NCBI GenBank assembly: GCA_947179485.1
Contig: OX359246.1
Coordinates: forward strand, 8,618,001 to 8,682,000
From: Allacma fusca
Taxonomy: Eukaryota > Arthropoda > Collembola > Symphypleona > Sminthuridae
Direction: 5' to 3'
DNA: 64,000 nt
A model generated the notes under the pieces. That model was given only the letters and a program-made list of their open reading frames with translations. It was not told the DNA's origin and made no database searches. This document shows positions 37,001-48,986 of the stretch, piece by piece (position 1 is the first letter of the stretch; each line of letters begins with the position of its first letter). The position numbers and the translations under genes were made by a program.

Positions 37001-40000
37001 TAATTGAAACTGAGAGTGTATTCAAGGTGGCTTAATTGACCTGAACAACATACGCAACTTACACTGGGCCAGAGAGGTTCCAATTTTAGTTGACACTCAG
37101 GAAACGACTCACACTTTCCGACTAATACACGAGGACTAATAGGCTGCGGAGTAATAGGCTCACAAGCAGTGCTCGGCACGGGTATGGGTAATACTCGGGT
37201 AAACGGGTATGGGTACGGGTATGGGTACTACCCGGGTACGGATTTTGTGTACCCGAACAATTCCGGGTACTACCCGGGTACACTTTGGTCGGCTCAAAAT
37301 TTCGGGTACGGATACGGGTATGGGTACGGGTACAAGGATTTCAAAATGGGTATATACCCACCGGGTACGGGTATAATGGTGTCATTTACCCGTACTCGCG
37401 ACCATTGTACCCGAGTATTTGGATATGTTGAGATTTGAGACATTTTGATGAATTTTATGAAAATAATGGAACTTCCGTTGGAAAATTCTGTCGGTATTTT
37501 TAGTAATTCTGAATACATATAGCTTATTGTTAATACCCTTTTAACATTACAACATGCAGTAATTGTATTTCAGACTGTGTTGCTAAAATATATATTTATA
37601 TCTATAATATATATTTTTATGGAAACAGGTTTTAGGAAGAATAATTAATAAACAGACGAGGAATAATATCAAAATAGAAATGGAGAATAGGATTCAACGA
37701 AATTTTATACAAAACGTCTTCATAATGTAGTAATTTATACTAATTGCATAAATAGTCTGATTGACACGTATGCACATGATACTTCATTAGCCACAACGAA
37801 TACAATTTAAAAATTAGAGTTACGACGAGTTGGATGGCAAGATATTTGTTGTAATTGGTAGTTGATTAGGAAAAGGCGGATATTTGTGACAAGATATTAA
37901 TGAGTTACATGTACACAGAGCTACTGAGATGAGAAAATTAATGTAAAAGGCCGAATAAATCAAGAAGTGAAAAATCGAGTCGCCAAGTTCCAAGCCAAAA
38001 ATGCATGTACATATGGACTGGGTGCTATAAAATACTTCGCCCATCAGCCCATAAACAATCAAATGGGGACAATTTTACTTCTAATCAAAAACGCTTATAG
38101 TTTTCTACTCTTCAATAAAAATATATAATGTCAAATACCTCTCTAGCTAGTCAAAATTACCCACTCAGGTGTCATAACATTATTACATATAACGTACTAT
38201 ATATTACATTAAAACAAATCTGGATAAAGTACCCGGGTACGAATACGGGTACGATACTGAGATACCCGAGTATGGGTACAATTTTCGAGTATTTTCGGGT
38301 ACGGGTACAATACGGGTACAGGTACATGGAATGAGATAACATTGCGGGTACGGGTATGAAAAATGTGTACCCGGATACTCGGGTATGGGTACGGGTATAG
38401 ATACCAGTTTTTGAAATACCCGCACTTCGGGTACGGATACGGGTACGGGTACCGATTTTTCGTACCCGTGCCGAGCACTGCTCACAAGTAAAAATGTCCA
38501 ATCGATGTTTAAAGTGCAGCTTGGCATCAATTCTGTCATCTAAAAATATTATATTTTCCCATGTGGTTTTAAAAAAAAACAAATTCAATTCATTTGCCTA
38601 CTCAACACATCAAAGCAACAAAATATTTCTCAAATAACTCCCTTCCCAATGAAATACTATACTTTAAAAAGGAAACTAGATGTTCTGGACTAATCTTATT
38701 AAAACACCACTTAAGTTACCAAATTACCAATCGAGTTTCAACAAACATGTTCAAATGTTACAATTTCCCCTAAAAACTAAAACATCTTGAGAGTTTGCGT
38801 AACCAATAATTATTCAGGTTTCCCAAAAAATATCTCACTTGTCAAGATTCGGAAATAACATTCTTCAATAACATTTCTTTGAAATTATTCCAAATTATGT
38901 CTCTCACTAATAAAAAGTCCAGCATGAACCAGTCACCAGTACCAGTAATAAGTGAGGCTAACTTAGAACTAAGAAATCTATATTTTGAAGAAACTTACTA
39001 CAGCTTCATTTTTATAATACCTTACCGGGTTTCAGTGGAATTATAGGGACAGATCTTTGGAACTCGGATCCCCAACGAACGTTAAATTCGTATTTATAAT
39101 TATGATCGGGAAGCTCATCGACCTTGAGGCCAATTCAGGGGTCGTAATCATTCGGTCGATACCTTAACTGGGTAAAAGTTAATTTTTTCTGAAAGATGAA
39201 AAAATATAAAAATTGGGTTGAGCTTAATCACTATATTAATCATAGCATTTATAACAATTAGACTTTATAATAATTATTAGATTAATAGTGACAGACATTT
39301 GCAGATAGAATGTAATGCGTGATCCTAGTAGATTAGATACCATATTTCCGGTAATTTTTATTAAAATGATTAAGCCCTTTTAATATTTCCATATATAGTT
39401 ATGTAATTAATATACTAACAACGAGAGCTATTATGAAGAGATATTAAAATTTTGGTTGGTGATAGCTCATGGGCACCAACACCTTATTAATCCAAACCCT
39501 TAATATCGCTCAAAATGTTTCATTTTACAATAATTATTCAGAATATGTACGCTGTTTTATTGTTAGTCTTTCAAATTACTTGATGATATTTACTTCAGAC
39601 ATCATGGCCATCTTTTGCAATGAACTAAAAGTCACAATGCTATTTTCCCGTCCGATGATTTGAACCAATCAACTCTCTTCCCGCCTTTTCCGTTAAAAAA
39701 TTTAGAAATCAAAAGATATTGACTCAAAAACTACCAGACCGATTTCAATCAAACTTTAAATTGTCAGAGGTATTTTGTACCAGTTGAACTGTGAAAAGTT
39801 TCAGCAAAATCGGTCGGGCAGTTTAGGAGAAATCGTGGACACCTCGATCGTATAACGTACGAACATCGTGCGAAAACTTCTAAGGCCCGGGGTCGCTTAA
39901 ATTAAGAGATCCAGACTAAAGGCGTGGCCCGCAGGCCGTTCCCAAACCCAACCCGATTGTTACCTGCAAACACGTAACCCGAACCCGCCCGACCCGAAAT

Positions 40001-43000
40001 TCAACCTATGTAACATCGGCCCGCCCCGTCCAGGCCGATTTTTTTTAGGCCCGCGCCAGACCGCAGCCCGCCGGGTTTCAGCTGACACGGCCCGACCCAG
40101 CTTGCGGGCCCCGCGGGGGCCCGCAAATTTTTAGCGAAACGCTATCTGATGCGCTTCTCGGTCGGTCTGCAGTACTTTTAATTCGATTCCTGAATCACCC
40201 TCCTGTCTAAAAAGGTGTATACCGTAGAAATTGAAAAATAAATATTTTCCAAACCTTTTAAATAATTGTAGCTGGTTTCATTTTTAATTCATGTCATACT
40301 ATGTTTTGATATATATATTGTCATTTTCATCGTTAACTAATTGTAAGAAACTGTGATAAGAAATTCGACATGCTTTTGAGTTCAGAGTAGCAACATGAAA
40401 ACGTTACAAGTCACATCCACAGCACGATAAGCGCGAAACACGATGAAGCAGAAACAGTAATAGCAAACTGTTACAAAGGCACAAACATGTGAGCTCAAAT
40501 GGACGCAAACTAGATAACTCTACTGGGAAAATCCGAAATCTGGAAATTTAAACGTTTTGCGGGTTGCTTGCGGGCCCAAAGTATATTTAAGTCCAGCCAA
40601 AACCCGCCCGCAACCCGCATTATGTGCATAAAGTACAACCCGACCCAGCCCGTTGAAATACTGTAAAAACCCAGCCCGATCCGTAACTTGCAACATGACA
40701 AAGCACTAAACCCAAACCCGCCCATAACCCGTACGGGCGGGTTGGGCTTAGGCCCGACCCGAATTTTTACCCGCGGGCCACGCCTTTAATCCAGACTCCA
40801 TTACAGTAACAGTGCTCCAGTATTGGTTTTCAAAATTGTGCTTACCTCGTCCAAGCATCTGTTCAAAATGGTGATGTTTGCTGGTTTTGAGGTAGGTAAT
40901 TTAACACATTGGTCGTTAGTTTTCAACAAGTGCAACCAAAAGAAATCTTCACAACTCAATACCCCATCATTGTTACAGTCGTATTTGACATCACAGTGTT
41001 TAAAATAGTGTTTCTCAATTAAGCCTCGGGCGCAAATCTCGTTTCGCTTGCAATCATCAAAACCTGAAAGCAGATCGTGGAGAAGGAAATGTAAAGCTTG
41101 AAAAACAATAAAAGTTGCTTTCGTAATGCAAGTATCATATTCACAGTCACCCAGATTGTGGTTCACCGATAGAAATAAATACTTCCTATCCATACCTTGA
41201 TCTTGTCTCATATTATATTTTGGGGTCATTTCCCCACAAACTTTGTCCGAGTCACAGGGAAAATTCTCACAATGAGAGCTTGCTTGGCAAATGCACTCCG
41301 AACATTTATTATTCATACCCATCAGTCGCTACATTTTAAAAAATGAAAGAATTAAAATTACTGAAGTACTTAAATATTCATGGAACATACCATTCCTTGT
41401 TGATAACTTTTGGTAACGGGGATGGTGTAATTTCCTTGAAATTCTTTTGCAAGAACGGGAATAATGTAACCATCAGATTTTGTGTCCTTGGCATCCAACA
41501 CATAAAAATTTAAAGGGTACTCATGAAACATCCATACGCCTTCGAAAGACATTCTTCGAAATTTTACGTTTATGAATACTTCGCTGGCATTGAGTGAGGT
41601 TAAGTAACTGTCGCAACGCAATTTTGGACTAAAATCCTCTCGCATATTTATGAATAATATTTGCCTGTAGGTGATGACATTGGGTTTGCTCAAAGGATCT
41701 TGATCAAGTCTATTCGTGTCATCCGAGAAGATGTACTGGACCGAACCCTAAACGTAAATGAAGTCAATTAGAGCGTGTTTTAGCTTAATGTTATATTACA
41801 TAGTACGCAGTTACGCAGATATGAAAATATCATCTTTTTACTGAAGAGGAATGGGATTAGACTAAAGGAAAGCCCTGGTTCATACTTACATTTACTTGGA
41901 GCTGGATTTATTATTATCCAGTGCGGGTTCAGAGTAACACAGTTCAAGGTGTAAGATGACACTAACTCCTCTGTAGCCACATAAGGACACCACAGTTTGT
42001 ACAATTTAAGTCACCCAGTTTGTAGAAAAATCTTTTCCAGTTTTTCTTACATTTTGTTTATTTATCTATTTATGTACGACAATTTTTTATTTCACAGGAA
42101 CAATAAACGGGGAGCGGTGTGTGTTTATTAAATTAAATGTTCATTACTGTATTTTTAGTTCTTTTTTTTACGATTCCAAAAATTTATTCAGGTAGATAAT
42201 CTTGTGAGTTTTAGGTTTACAGATTATTTTTTGTAGTCTTTTAACTTTTATTTTTATTTCTACCCATATTATTTTAAAACTAGGTGCACAGCACAGCCAG
42301 CAATTGCTGGCTCAGCGAGGCAAATGTAAATAGGGAAGGCAGTAAATAGTTGTATACATACGATAGCATAATATTAGCACAACCCTAGTAAGAGTGTAGA
42401 CTAACATACGGTAAAATGATGTTTTGGTTTAATTCAGCTGTAATAATTTTTTTAAATAATTATTATTATTCTCTCTATTAATTTGAAAGAGTGGACCGCC
42501 TTGGTGGTAGACGGCTGCCCGTGACTATGTCGCCGCCCTTGCTACTGCATATTGCTTTATTTTTTTTAATTTAAAAAAAAATAATGCAAATATGTTTTTT
42601 TAATTTAAAAAAATAATGTAAATATTTTTTTTAATTTAAAAAATATTTACCATATTTTTTTATTATTATATAACAGACCCAAAATCCAGTCCTGCCTATC
42701 ACGAATCACGATACTTGGGATTTCCGGTTGGAATTGACGAATATGGTAAAATCAAAAGTTGGGTAGAGTATGGAATTTTCATAGGTGTGCCACCGTTCGA
42801 ACTATATTTCCTGAATTTAAAAACAAATTGAAATTTCAATGTATTTAAAGGAATTTAATATAATAATTTAATAAAATATATAAAGGAACATGGCCCAAGA
42901 AAATTCTAAATTAAGAAATTGTGTAACTTGCCCAATAATTTTTACAAAATTAGTGGTTGCGCATGTAGCAAAGAATTTTTAATACTACTGAAGTACTTTT

Positions 43001-46000
43001 AGGTGTTATTAGAAGACAAATAGAGAAATTTCAATGTCTGTGTTTATTTCAAGCCATGTCAGTGAAAAATTACCATGTCAAAATTCATTTACTTTTTTAT
43101 TTGTACGAATTTTTTCAACAGGATTCCGGCAACTTGATTCCAACTATGTCACCTCTACGATAAAGCATATCGTTGGCTACATTCCAAAAAGTACCATTTT
43201 CATTTCACAACCTATGCTTTTTAAACGGGTTCGCAAATGAAAATGGTACCTTTTAGAATTTAGCCGACGATACACTTTTAAGCACCCAATCCAACTTTTA
43301 CTTTTATCATATTCGTCATCCCAAATATCGTGATAGGTATCACCCTGGTTAGCCCCAAGCTGAAGTAAGTGAGCTAACGGTATGAGTAGTGTTTAGAATC
43401 TTGCATTTGTGTACATCAAAGTCACCCTAGATCAGTGCTCCGACTGGGTACAGAAACCGTGTACTCGTACCCATTTATCGGGTATTTCGAAATGCTGTAC
43501 CCATACCCGTACCCATACCCGAGTACCCGGGTAAATTTCTTTAGTACCCGTACCCGTACGTGAAACTAAAACGTAGTACCTGTACCCACAATTTACCCGT
43601 ACCCGTAATATACCCAAACCCTGTACCCGTACCCGAGTATCCATTGCTTGTACCCGGGTATTACTCGGGTACTGCAGGCTTTGCTGATTGAAAATGCTCG
43701 CCGATATTTACCTGTCCTTTTGAAAATACCAAAAATTTCCAATTTGTTCCGATTTCGGCATTTTTCTTAAGAATTAAGCGTATCCTATTTCAAGTTGTCT
43801 AAAAAATCAGTTAAAATCACTTATGGCCTATATTTAATAAACGATGAAGAAATTCAAATACTAATGATAGCCAGATGAATGCAATGAAATACATTTTCGT
43901 GAATTTATTACCGAACAATTATTGTATGGTGTAAGGATAACCAGTTGGGACGAATTATCTAATACCAAACTCTCCATAATCAAAAACTTGCTTTAAGACT
44001 TCGACAGCATCTAAAACAATTGTTCCTGGCTAAATGTTTTTCTCAAAGATCTTTTAACACGAGTTTAATTACAAAACAATGTATTTGAACAGCGTTTAGA
44101 AAATATTATGGATAATTTTAGTTGATCATCATTTTTCCAGGTCAAATATTGTGGTTTCAAGGGGTAAACATAGGAGCAAGATTGAGTATTTATTTTGTAT
44201 ACGTTTACAAAACAAAAATTCCTAAACTTTTTTTCACATTTGTGGTGCCTGGAGGGCAATTTTAGACCAAGTAAGACTCAATTAGACTCAAATGCAGCCT
44301 CATGAAAGCTTTGTAAGCCAAGCACAGATTCCTCCGCTTTTAACATCAAAATTATCAACAATACTCAAATTGATTGAAATCCAAATATTACATACAAGAA
44401 TGATACTGTCCAAAATTTCATGGATTTCTAAAATGTATTAAAAATACGTCCTAAAATAATTTTAATGATACGCTTTCAATGAAGCTAATTAAATTTAATC
44501 TGATGAACCTATCCCTTGAAATTCTTCTTTGATGAGCTCCATTGTATTAGTCAAAAAATAGACTAACTGACTGATTCTTTACTTTAATTTCTTTGTTAGA
44601 TTCCCAGGAGGAATCATTAAAGCGTTAAAATGCAACAACCACAAGTAATAAAAAATGCAACGAAGCTATGTGGGTCTTTTACTGATACGAGCAAAATGGG
44701 TTTACGCCAAAATCCACGTCTTAGCCATAGTAATCCATCCCAGTGGGAATCCTTGAAGTACCCAAAAATACTCGGGTACAGCATGCACAGGTACAGATAT
44801 TTTACATAGTGATAACCGTATTTACTGGGTACTCCCCGATTGCCATTGAGTGAGTACCCATACCCGTACCTGTACCCACTTTTTGTCTAAAATCCAGAGT
44901 ACCCGAGTAGTACCCGCGTATTTGTGAGTACGCAGCTTCTGTACCCGGGTAGTACCCATACCTGTACCCATTTACCCGAGTATTACCCGTACCCAGTCCG
45001 AGCACTGCCCTAGGTACAAAATAATTTTCCTTAAAACGAATAGCAATACCTGGTTAATTTATGGCGGTCGCGACATTAATTTAACTAAACTGTTATCCTT
45101 CACATTGAATTGTATTTAGTATCCAATCAGAATATTCAACACACATTAAAATATAATACACATTGAATATTCAATAAGCAAGTACTACAACGCAGTCCGA
45201 AATTTTAGAGAATTGGTTTCAAAATGTTTCAAATTGTTATTTTACCTTCGAAAATGTTTATTCAGATATGTTTTACAGCCAACCTGGACAGTGGCCAGAG
45301 CTTTGTATTTTGAAATTGCAATTGGTATTTGAAATACGGGGTGGGCAAAAGTAACAAGATAAATAAATAGAAAATTACATGACGTTCATATATTTTCAAC
45401 ATACGAAATACAAAATACAATATAGATTATGGTCCTGACAAAATACCTTAAACATTTGCGGTGATAAACATACCAAGTAAAAAATACGATATGTATTGCA
45501 AATATTATTTTAAATACAATATTTCAAAATATTCCACACCTATGAAAATAATGCATTTCGAATATTAATTTTCAGCTGAAAATTGAACGAGCGGTTTTTC
45601 GGGTCTGGTACAATGGTAATGTACAATGGCCAACTAATTGCAGCATTGGTTACCGTTAACCCTACAATGGTCAATTCCTAACCTTAATGTCGTTAATATA
45701 CGCATTTAGCTGATTATATTGTTGTCAGAAAAATATTAGAGTACTACGGTACGAAAAACCGTTTGACAAATAAATTCAACTTTTTGAAGGTCGGGGTACG
45801 TGAAACTTGTAATTTCCCATGTTAAATGCCATTTAAATTTTGTAGTTTTGAATTTCGAGACAAATTGGCTTCGCGACAAATTTTTTAAAAAAACTACGAA
45901 GGATTTTTCAGGTGGCAGGTATGACGTAAAGTTGTACTCACAATCAGGGTATGAGCAAACTAATTTTGGTGGAATTTAGAAAATCTGGAGGGGACACCAA

Positions 46001-47421
46001 AAAAGGTTTACTTGTTAGTAAAGAGGATAAGGTTTTGTTGTCGCTTTAAAAAATGTTAGGATCTTGCCCTAACACTCCCTGCACGGGCCTACTACCAGAG
46101 TGCTATCTGGAAAGTTGGTGATAAAAACAGAGAACTCTCTCAATGAAAACAAAATTTGTTTGAAAGTTTTAAATAAATTCCAACTTTTCTGAACGTTAAT
46201 CGCTGTCGTTGGAAACATTGATGTCAACAATTTTGCAGAAAGAAAAAATGAAGTCATAAACTGCGGTAGTCAAATTATGACGAGTCACTCTCTAATATAG
46301 GTTGAAGGGGAGATAAGACTGACAATGTATTTTGTTTGGAAACAGACGCGTGGCCCGTAGGTAATTTCAAAATTCAACCCGCATGTGACCCATAATTCAG
46401 TAGCCCGAACCCCGAACCCGTCCAGCCCATCAGATCAATTACAAAAATGAATTAAAGTTGCCGGATCGAAAAATGTAAGGCTTGCTCTACTCGTACAGCT
46501 CATAAAATGCCCAAAATGTACTTCCATCGGTTCTGTGTATTTGTTCCAGGTAACACAAAGGAAGATACATATGAGGTTATAAAGTACAGTTGCACATGCG
46601 TATTAAGTATGTATGATATAGCTGACATGCTGTGTTGCAGATATTAAATAGTGACCGTTGCAGTAAGTGATATATAATTACCCTTAACAGATAATGTATT
46701 CGTAAAATAATTTTAGAATGAGTTACTCATGCGTGGGACTATGAAGGGGGCAGTAATAGCTTCTGTAGAACACAATACATTTTCATACAATTTCGACCGA
46801 ACTACACAATTATAAATGACATAATAGGTTAACTCTCTACGGTCATCATAAAACGGTTCTCTATACATATGTACTTGCATGTGTTTAAACACGACCTCAT
46901 TCAATTCTCTGAGATCAAACGGATAACCCAGATCTCATTCAAAAACAAAAGTGCAAAAATTCAAAAATATCGTGATGGCAAGCATTAAGATCTTTCAGCT
47001 CCTCCCCCCTGAAAAATGCTAGACGCTATACGATCTAAGAATCAAGACACAATGACAATTGACCCTTAATTAATTAAATAAAATATACCAACTAGAAACA
47101 TCTTACCAATGGTTTAGGTGCGAGCCATCGGATGGGATACGGGGCTTCACACTTCAAAAATAGAAACTGCGGGTCTAATTTCCAGTTGACTTGGATCACA
47201 TTTTGATTAACCTTCCCAAATTCTAATGTGGAGTTGCTGATCGTGGTAAACTTGCATTGGGCTAGTACCGAGAGGGAATCCGTCTGAACATCCGAAGGAC
47301 AGTAACTTATTACGGGATTCGAACATAAGCCTGGAATTAATGCAAATGTGAACAAGGAAATCAGATAAAATGCAAACGGAGTTCGAAAAGGATCCAGAAA
47401 AATCCATAGGAAGGCTTTCAT
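31098..47421 (-). CDS. Receptor tyrosine kinase with an i-type lysozyme domain in its ectodomain; one exon interrupted by a hAT element
   Basis: Exons on the minus strand: 47421-47107, 41747-41391, 41328-41151, 41063-40846, about 39167 (or 39122)-39026, 38539-37063 (hAT inside), 36979-36897, 36435-36305, 36241-36071, 33850-33671, 33552-33452, 33100-32965, 32862-32656, 32550-32439, 32351-32255, 32167-32045, 31616-31405, 31200-31098. Without the insertion they give about 991 residues in consistent phase. Order: signal peptide; Ig-like part (CEAPYPIRW); a Cys-rich module with [12 protein letters not shown] and [13 protein letters not shown] (i-type lysozyme); further Ig-like parts; TM helix ([19 protein letters not shown]); kinase with [30 protein letters not shown] and CW...RP, no long kinase insert. 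Kinase and ectodomain look VEGFR/PDGFR-like. In the lysozyme module Ser replaces the usual catalytic Glu. The fifth exon has an in-frame TGA (39135-39137) unless a weak acceptor beyond it is used. Confidence 0.78.
34850..35820. mobile_element. hAT-type element, TATCCG arms, in an RTK intron
   Basis: Perfect 8-bp duplication catggctg at 34842-34849 and 35821-35828. Termini TAAGGTTCCTC and GAGGAACCTTA. Arms of about 240 bases are filled with TATCC/GGATA and TATCCG words in opposite orientation. No ORF with a motif. Lies in the intron between RTK exons ending at 36071 and starting at 33850. Related in word, but not in exact tip, to 55437-56410. Confidence 0.9.
36841..36876. repeat. Near-perfect 36-base palindrome in an RTK intron
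   Basis: atgctagaaatgtctata is followed at once by its reverse complement with one mismatch. It lies 20 bases past a donor site. Possibly a hairpin MITE core; function unknown. Confidence 0.6.
37167..38480. mobile_element. hAT-type element, GGGTAC arms, inside an RTK coding exon
   Basis: Perfect 8-bp duplication ctcacaag at 37159-37166 and 38481-38488. Termini CAGTGCTCGGCACGGGTA and the matching inverse. Arms carry dozens of GGGTAC/GTACCC words; the ORFs running through them are word artefacts rich in Tyr, Gly and Pro. Coding sequence resumes in frame on the other side of the duplication (…LDIFTC, then [10 protein letters not shown]…), showing that the target was an exon. Confidence 0.92.
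39738..39826. repeat. Dispersed inverted-pair repeat (ACCGATTTCA family)
   Basis: accgatttcaatcaaac on the left pairs loosely with gtttcagcaaaatcggtcgg on the right. The same layout occurs at about 26443-26525. Probably a relic of a TIR element; the full ends are not clear. Confidence 0.45.
39917..40788. mobile_element. hAT-type element, CCCGACCC arms, in an RTK intron
   Basis: Perfect 8-bp duplication atccagac at 39909-39916 and 40789-40796. Termini TAAAGGCGTGGCCCGC and GCGGGCCACGCCTTTA. Arms are GC-rich with repeated CCCGACCC, AACCCG and GGCCCG words, very different from the AT-rich surroundings. Lies in the intron just downstream of the lysozyme-domain exons. A fragment of the family lies at 46345. 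Confidence 0.9.
42672..43354. mobile_element. Putative TIR element with CCTATCACGA ends
   Basis: The left block cctatcacgaatcacgatac plus the following GACGAATATGGTAAAA are matched in reverse at the right end (TTATCATATTCGTC, ATCGTGATAGGTATCACC). The match covers about 80 bases at each end with gaps. No clear target duplication, so boundaries are approximate. Lies in RTK intron 1. Confidence 0.55.
43168..43272. repeat. Palindromic hairpin MITE, TATCGT(T/C)GGCTA arms
   Basis: Arms of about 38 bases (tatcgttggctacattccaa... and its near-complement ending in ccgacgata) around a 30-base loop. Tip TATCGTCG resembles the hairpins at 9371 and 54913. Nested near the right end of the 42672-43354 element. 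Confidence 0.65.
43433..45007. mobile_element. hAT-type element, GGGTAC arms, in RTK intron 1
   Basis: Flanking 8-mers ccctagat and ccctaggt match at 7 of 8. Termini CAGTGCTCCGACTGGGTAC and the inverse. Arms have GTACCC/GGGTAC words as in 37167-38480, with which it shares the first eight terminal bases. The central 1 kb is AT-rich without a transposase ORF. Confidence 0.88.
45296..45532. repeat. Relic resembling the AAATAC-armed element
   Basis: Starts CAGAGCTTTGTATTTTGAAAT and is rich in AAATAC and ATACAA words, like the arms of the 48865-55354 element. The right part ends in AATATTTCAAAATATT. No target duplication found; degenerate. Confidence 0.4.
46345..46433. repeat. Fragment of the GGCCCG/CCCGACCC hAT family
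   Basis: gcgtggcccgtaggtaatt followed by AACCCGCATG and GAACCCGTCC words resembles the left arm of 39917-40788. Only one end is recognisable. Confidence 0.55.
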
Positions 47422-48864
47422 CGTCACTAAATAAAATTATGAAGCCTTCACTGAGTATAAACTTTGCAATGTCAAATTGGTTGAATTAGAATAGAAATAG
47501 TACTACGGTTAAGAGATGAGGACGTCAAATTATGTGCAACGGGAATCAGATTTATCCCGGAAATTGCGGGTTCAAACTTCAGCCCACCGCAGTGCCAATC
47601 GATCAAATCCTCTTGCATTTATTCCTAACTACAACTACGTAACAACATTTCAATATAAATCTGCATGTTGTTTATGTATGCATTGATCGATAGACAAAAA
47701 TATTCCTCGCAGTAAGTTGTCCGCTTGTGTAAGTTATTTGCCACATTTTATGAGTTTTTCCCGTTAAGAGCTTACGATTAAGTTACATATAGAAGGAATT
47801 ATAGGGGCTACATTATAGGGCGACCACACCTAACACAAACTGCAGTCACAAGGTGATTTGGTTTATGAGAGCACGCTGTTCAATTCAAACATTCGAATAC
47901 GCATGCTCGGAAACACATATTTTACAGGACTGGGTTATTTTCTCATTCTGACGTCGATTCGATGCATTTACAACGCCAAATCAATAGAAGCAGTCATCAT
48001 GGGAATATTATGGCGCAAATTAAGCGCCTTGACGAACACATATTTTAAGCGCACGATATTCCTGGCAATAATTGCGAAATTAACGCACCCGGCTGTATGC
48101 AACTGCACGATTCCGACATCTGCTATAAATTTGCGCATGGCCCACAGACCAGTGCTGATGGGGTCTTCTCCCATTACTTCTCTTCTTCATATATTTTAGC
48201 TGTCACAGAATTCTTAATTGAGCAATGCACAACTTCAAATCAGTGAATTGAGATTTGGCTCGCATCTATAACAGACTCTAAACTTTTTAGAAAGTGAAAC
48301 TTTCTTATAGACGAGTCATTTCCGTCCGTCCGTCCGTCTACAAAATCTTGTGAGTCGCACAACTCAACAACGGAATGACATTCGGATATGGGACTTGTCC
48401 CAAAAAATCGGACTTGCATTCTAGATGTGCCTTTTGATATTTTCCCTGACCCAGGGTCAACCGTTTGACCTCTGAAAATTATTTTCTGGATACAATTATC
48501 AAAAAATCTTGCATTTGCTATACCTTTCCAACGGACTGACGTATGGACATGCGTCCTTTACAGATAACAATCAAACTCTATTTCCCTACCCTACTAAAAA
48601 TCTTTAAATATAAGTTTCACTTTCCTGCAAATGCAAACAAAGTTTGCCTAAATCAGTGCAGTGCTCGGATTTTTGGATACACGGTTTATGATTCTACGCC
48701 TATTGTCATTTACCACAAAACTATTTTTTCCTTGCATGCAAAAATTACAGGTTTCTAACTTATTCTTGCTTTTAACATTTACCACACTATCTGTATAATT
48801 TGTCACCGTTCGTTCAAATATGCGGTCGGTGAAGAGGCGTACATCCTTTACAAAAACATATCAA
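47422..48864. other. 5' flank of the RTK gene with a dispersed repeat
   Basis: Bases just after 47421 (to about 47580) have a decayed duplicate at 56557-56720. At about 48289-48480 lies a repeat with ttagaaagtgaaactttc, then (CCGT)n and ACAACTCAACAACGG; its first part also occurs at 5941. An ORF at 47858-48199 has no motif. The RTK promoter is presumed here but not visible. Confidence 0.5.
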
Positions 48865-48986
48865 CAGAGCTATGCAAAATACTTGTATGTATGTATGTAT
48901 GTATTTTAGGGATTCGCTCTTATTGACTTAATAAGATGAGACTGCTCAGGCCACCAATGGGCCCATTGCAGATTTCCCTTTACAAT

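Noticed and set aside
37169-38588. Long ORFs rich in Tyr, Gly, Pro, Arg and Thr on both strands
   Set aside because: They are translations of GGGTAC/GTACCC words in the arms of a hAT element. Similar artefacts occur at 13388-13681, 34843-35103, 55429-55647 and 57313-57769.
41064-41150. Reading 41064-41150 as coding (no stop, multiple of three)
   Set aside because: It has a usable donor (GTGACT) and a strong acceptor (ctgctttcag). The translated segment is hydrophobic and has no counterpart in i-type lysozymes. Retention cannot be excluded.
40846-41328. The lysozyme exons as an independent nested gene
   Set aside because: No signal peptide, promoter or start context. Donor and acceptor sites on both sides fit the RTK chain in phase.
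41890-41968. Candidate RTK exon ([15 protein letters not shown]...) between exon 1 and the exon at 41747
   Set aside because: Its end phase (1) does not fit the next exon, which needs phase 0, while exon 1 joins 41747 directly in phase. Probably chance.
47858-48199. 113-codon ORF upstream of the RTK
   Set aside because: No motif and an antisense ORF of similar length; likely chance.
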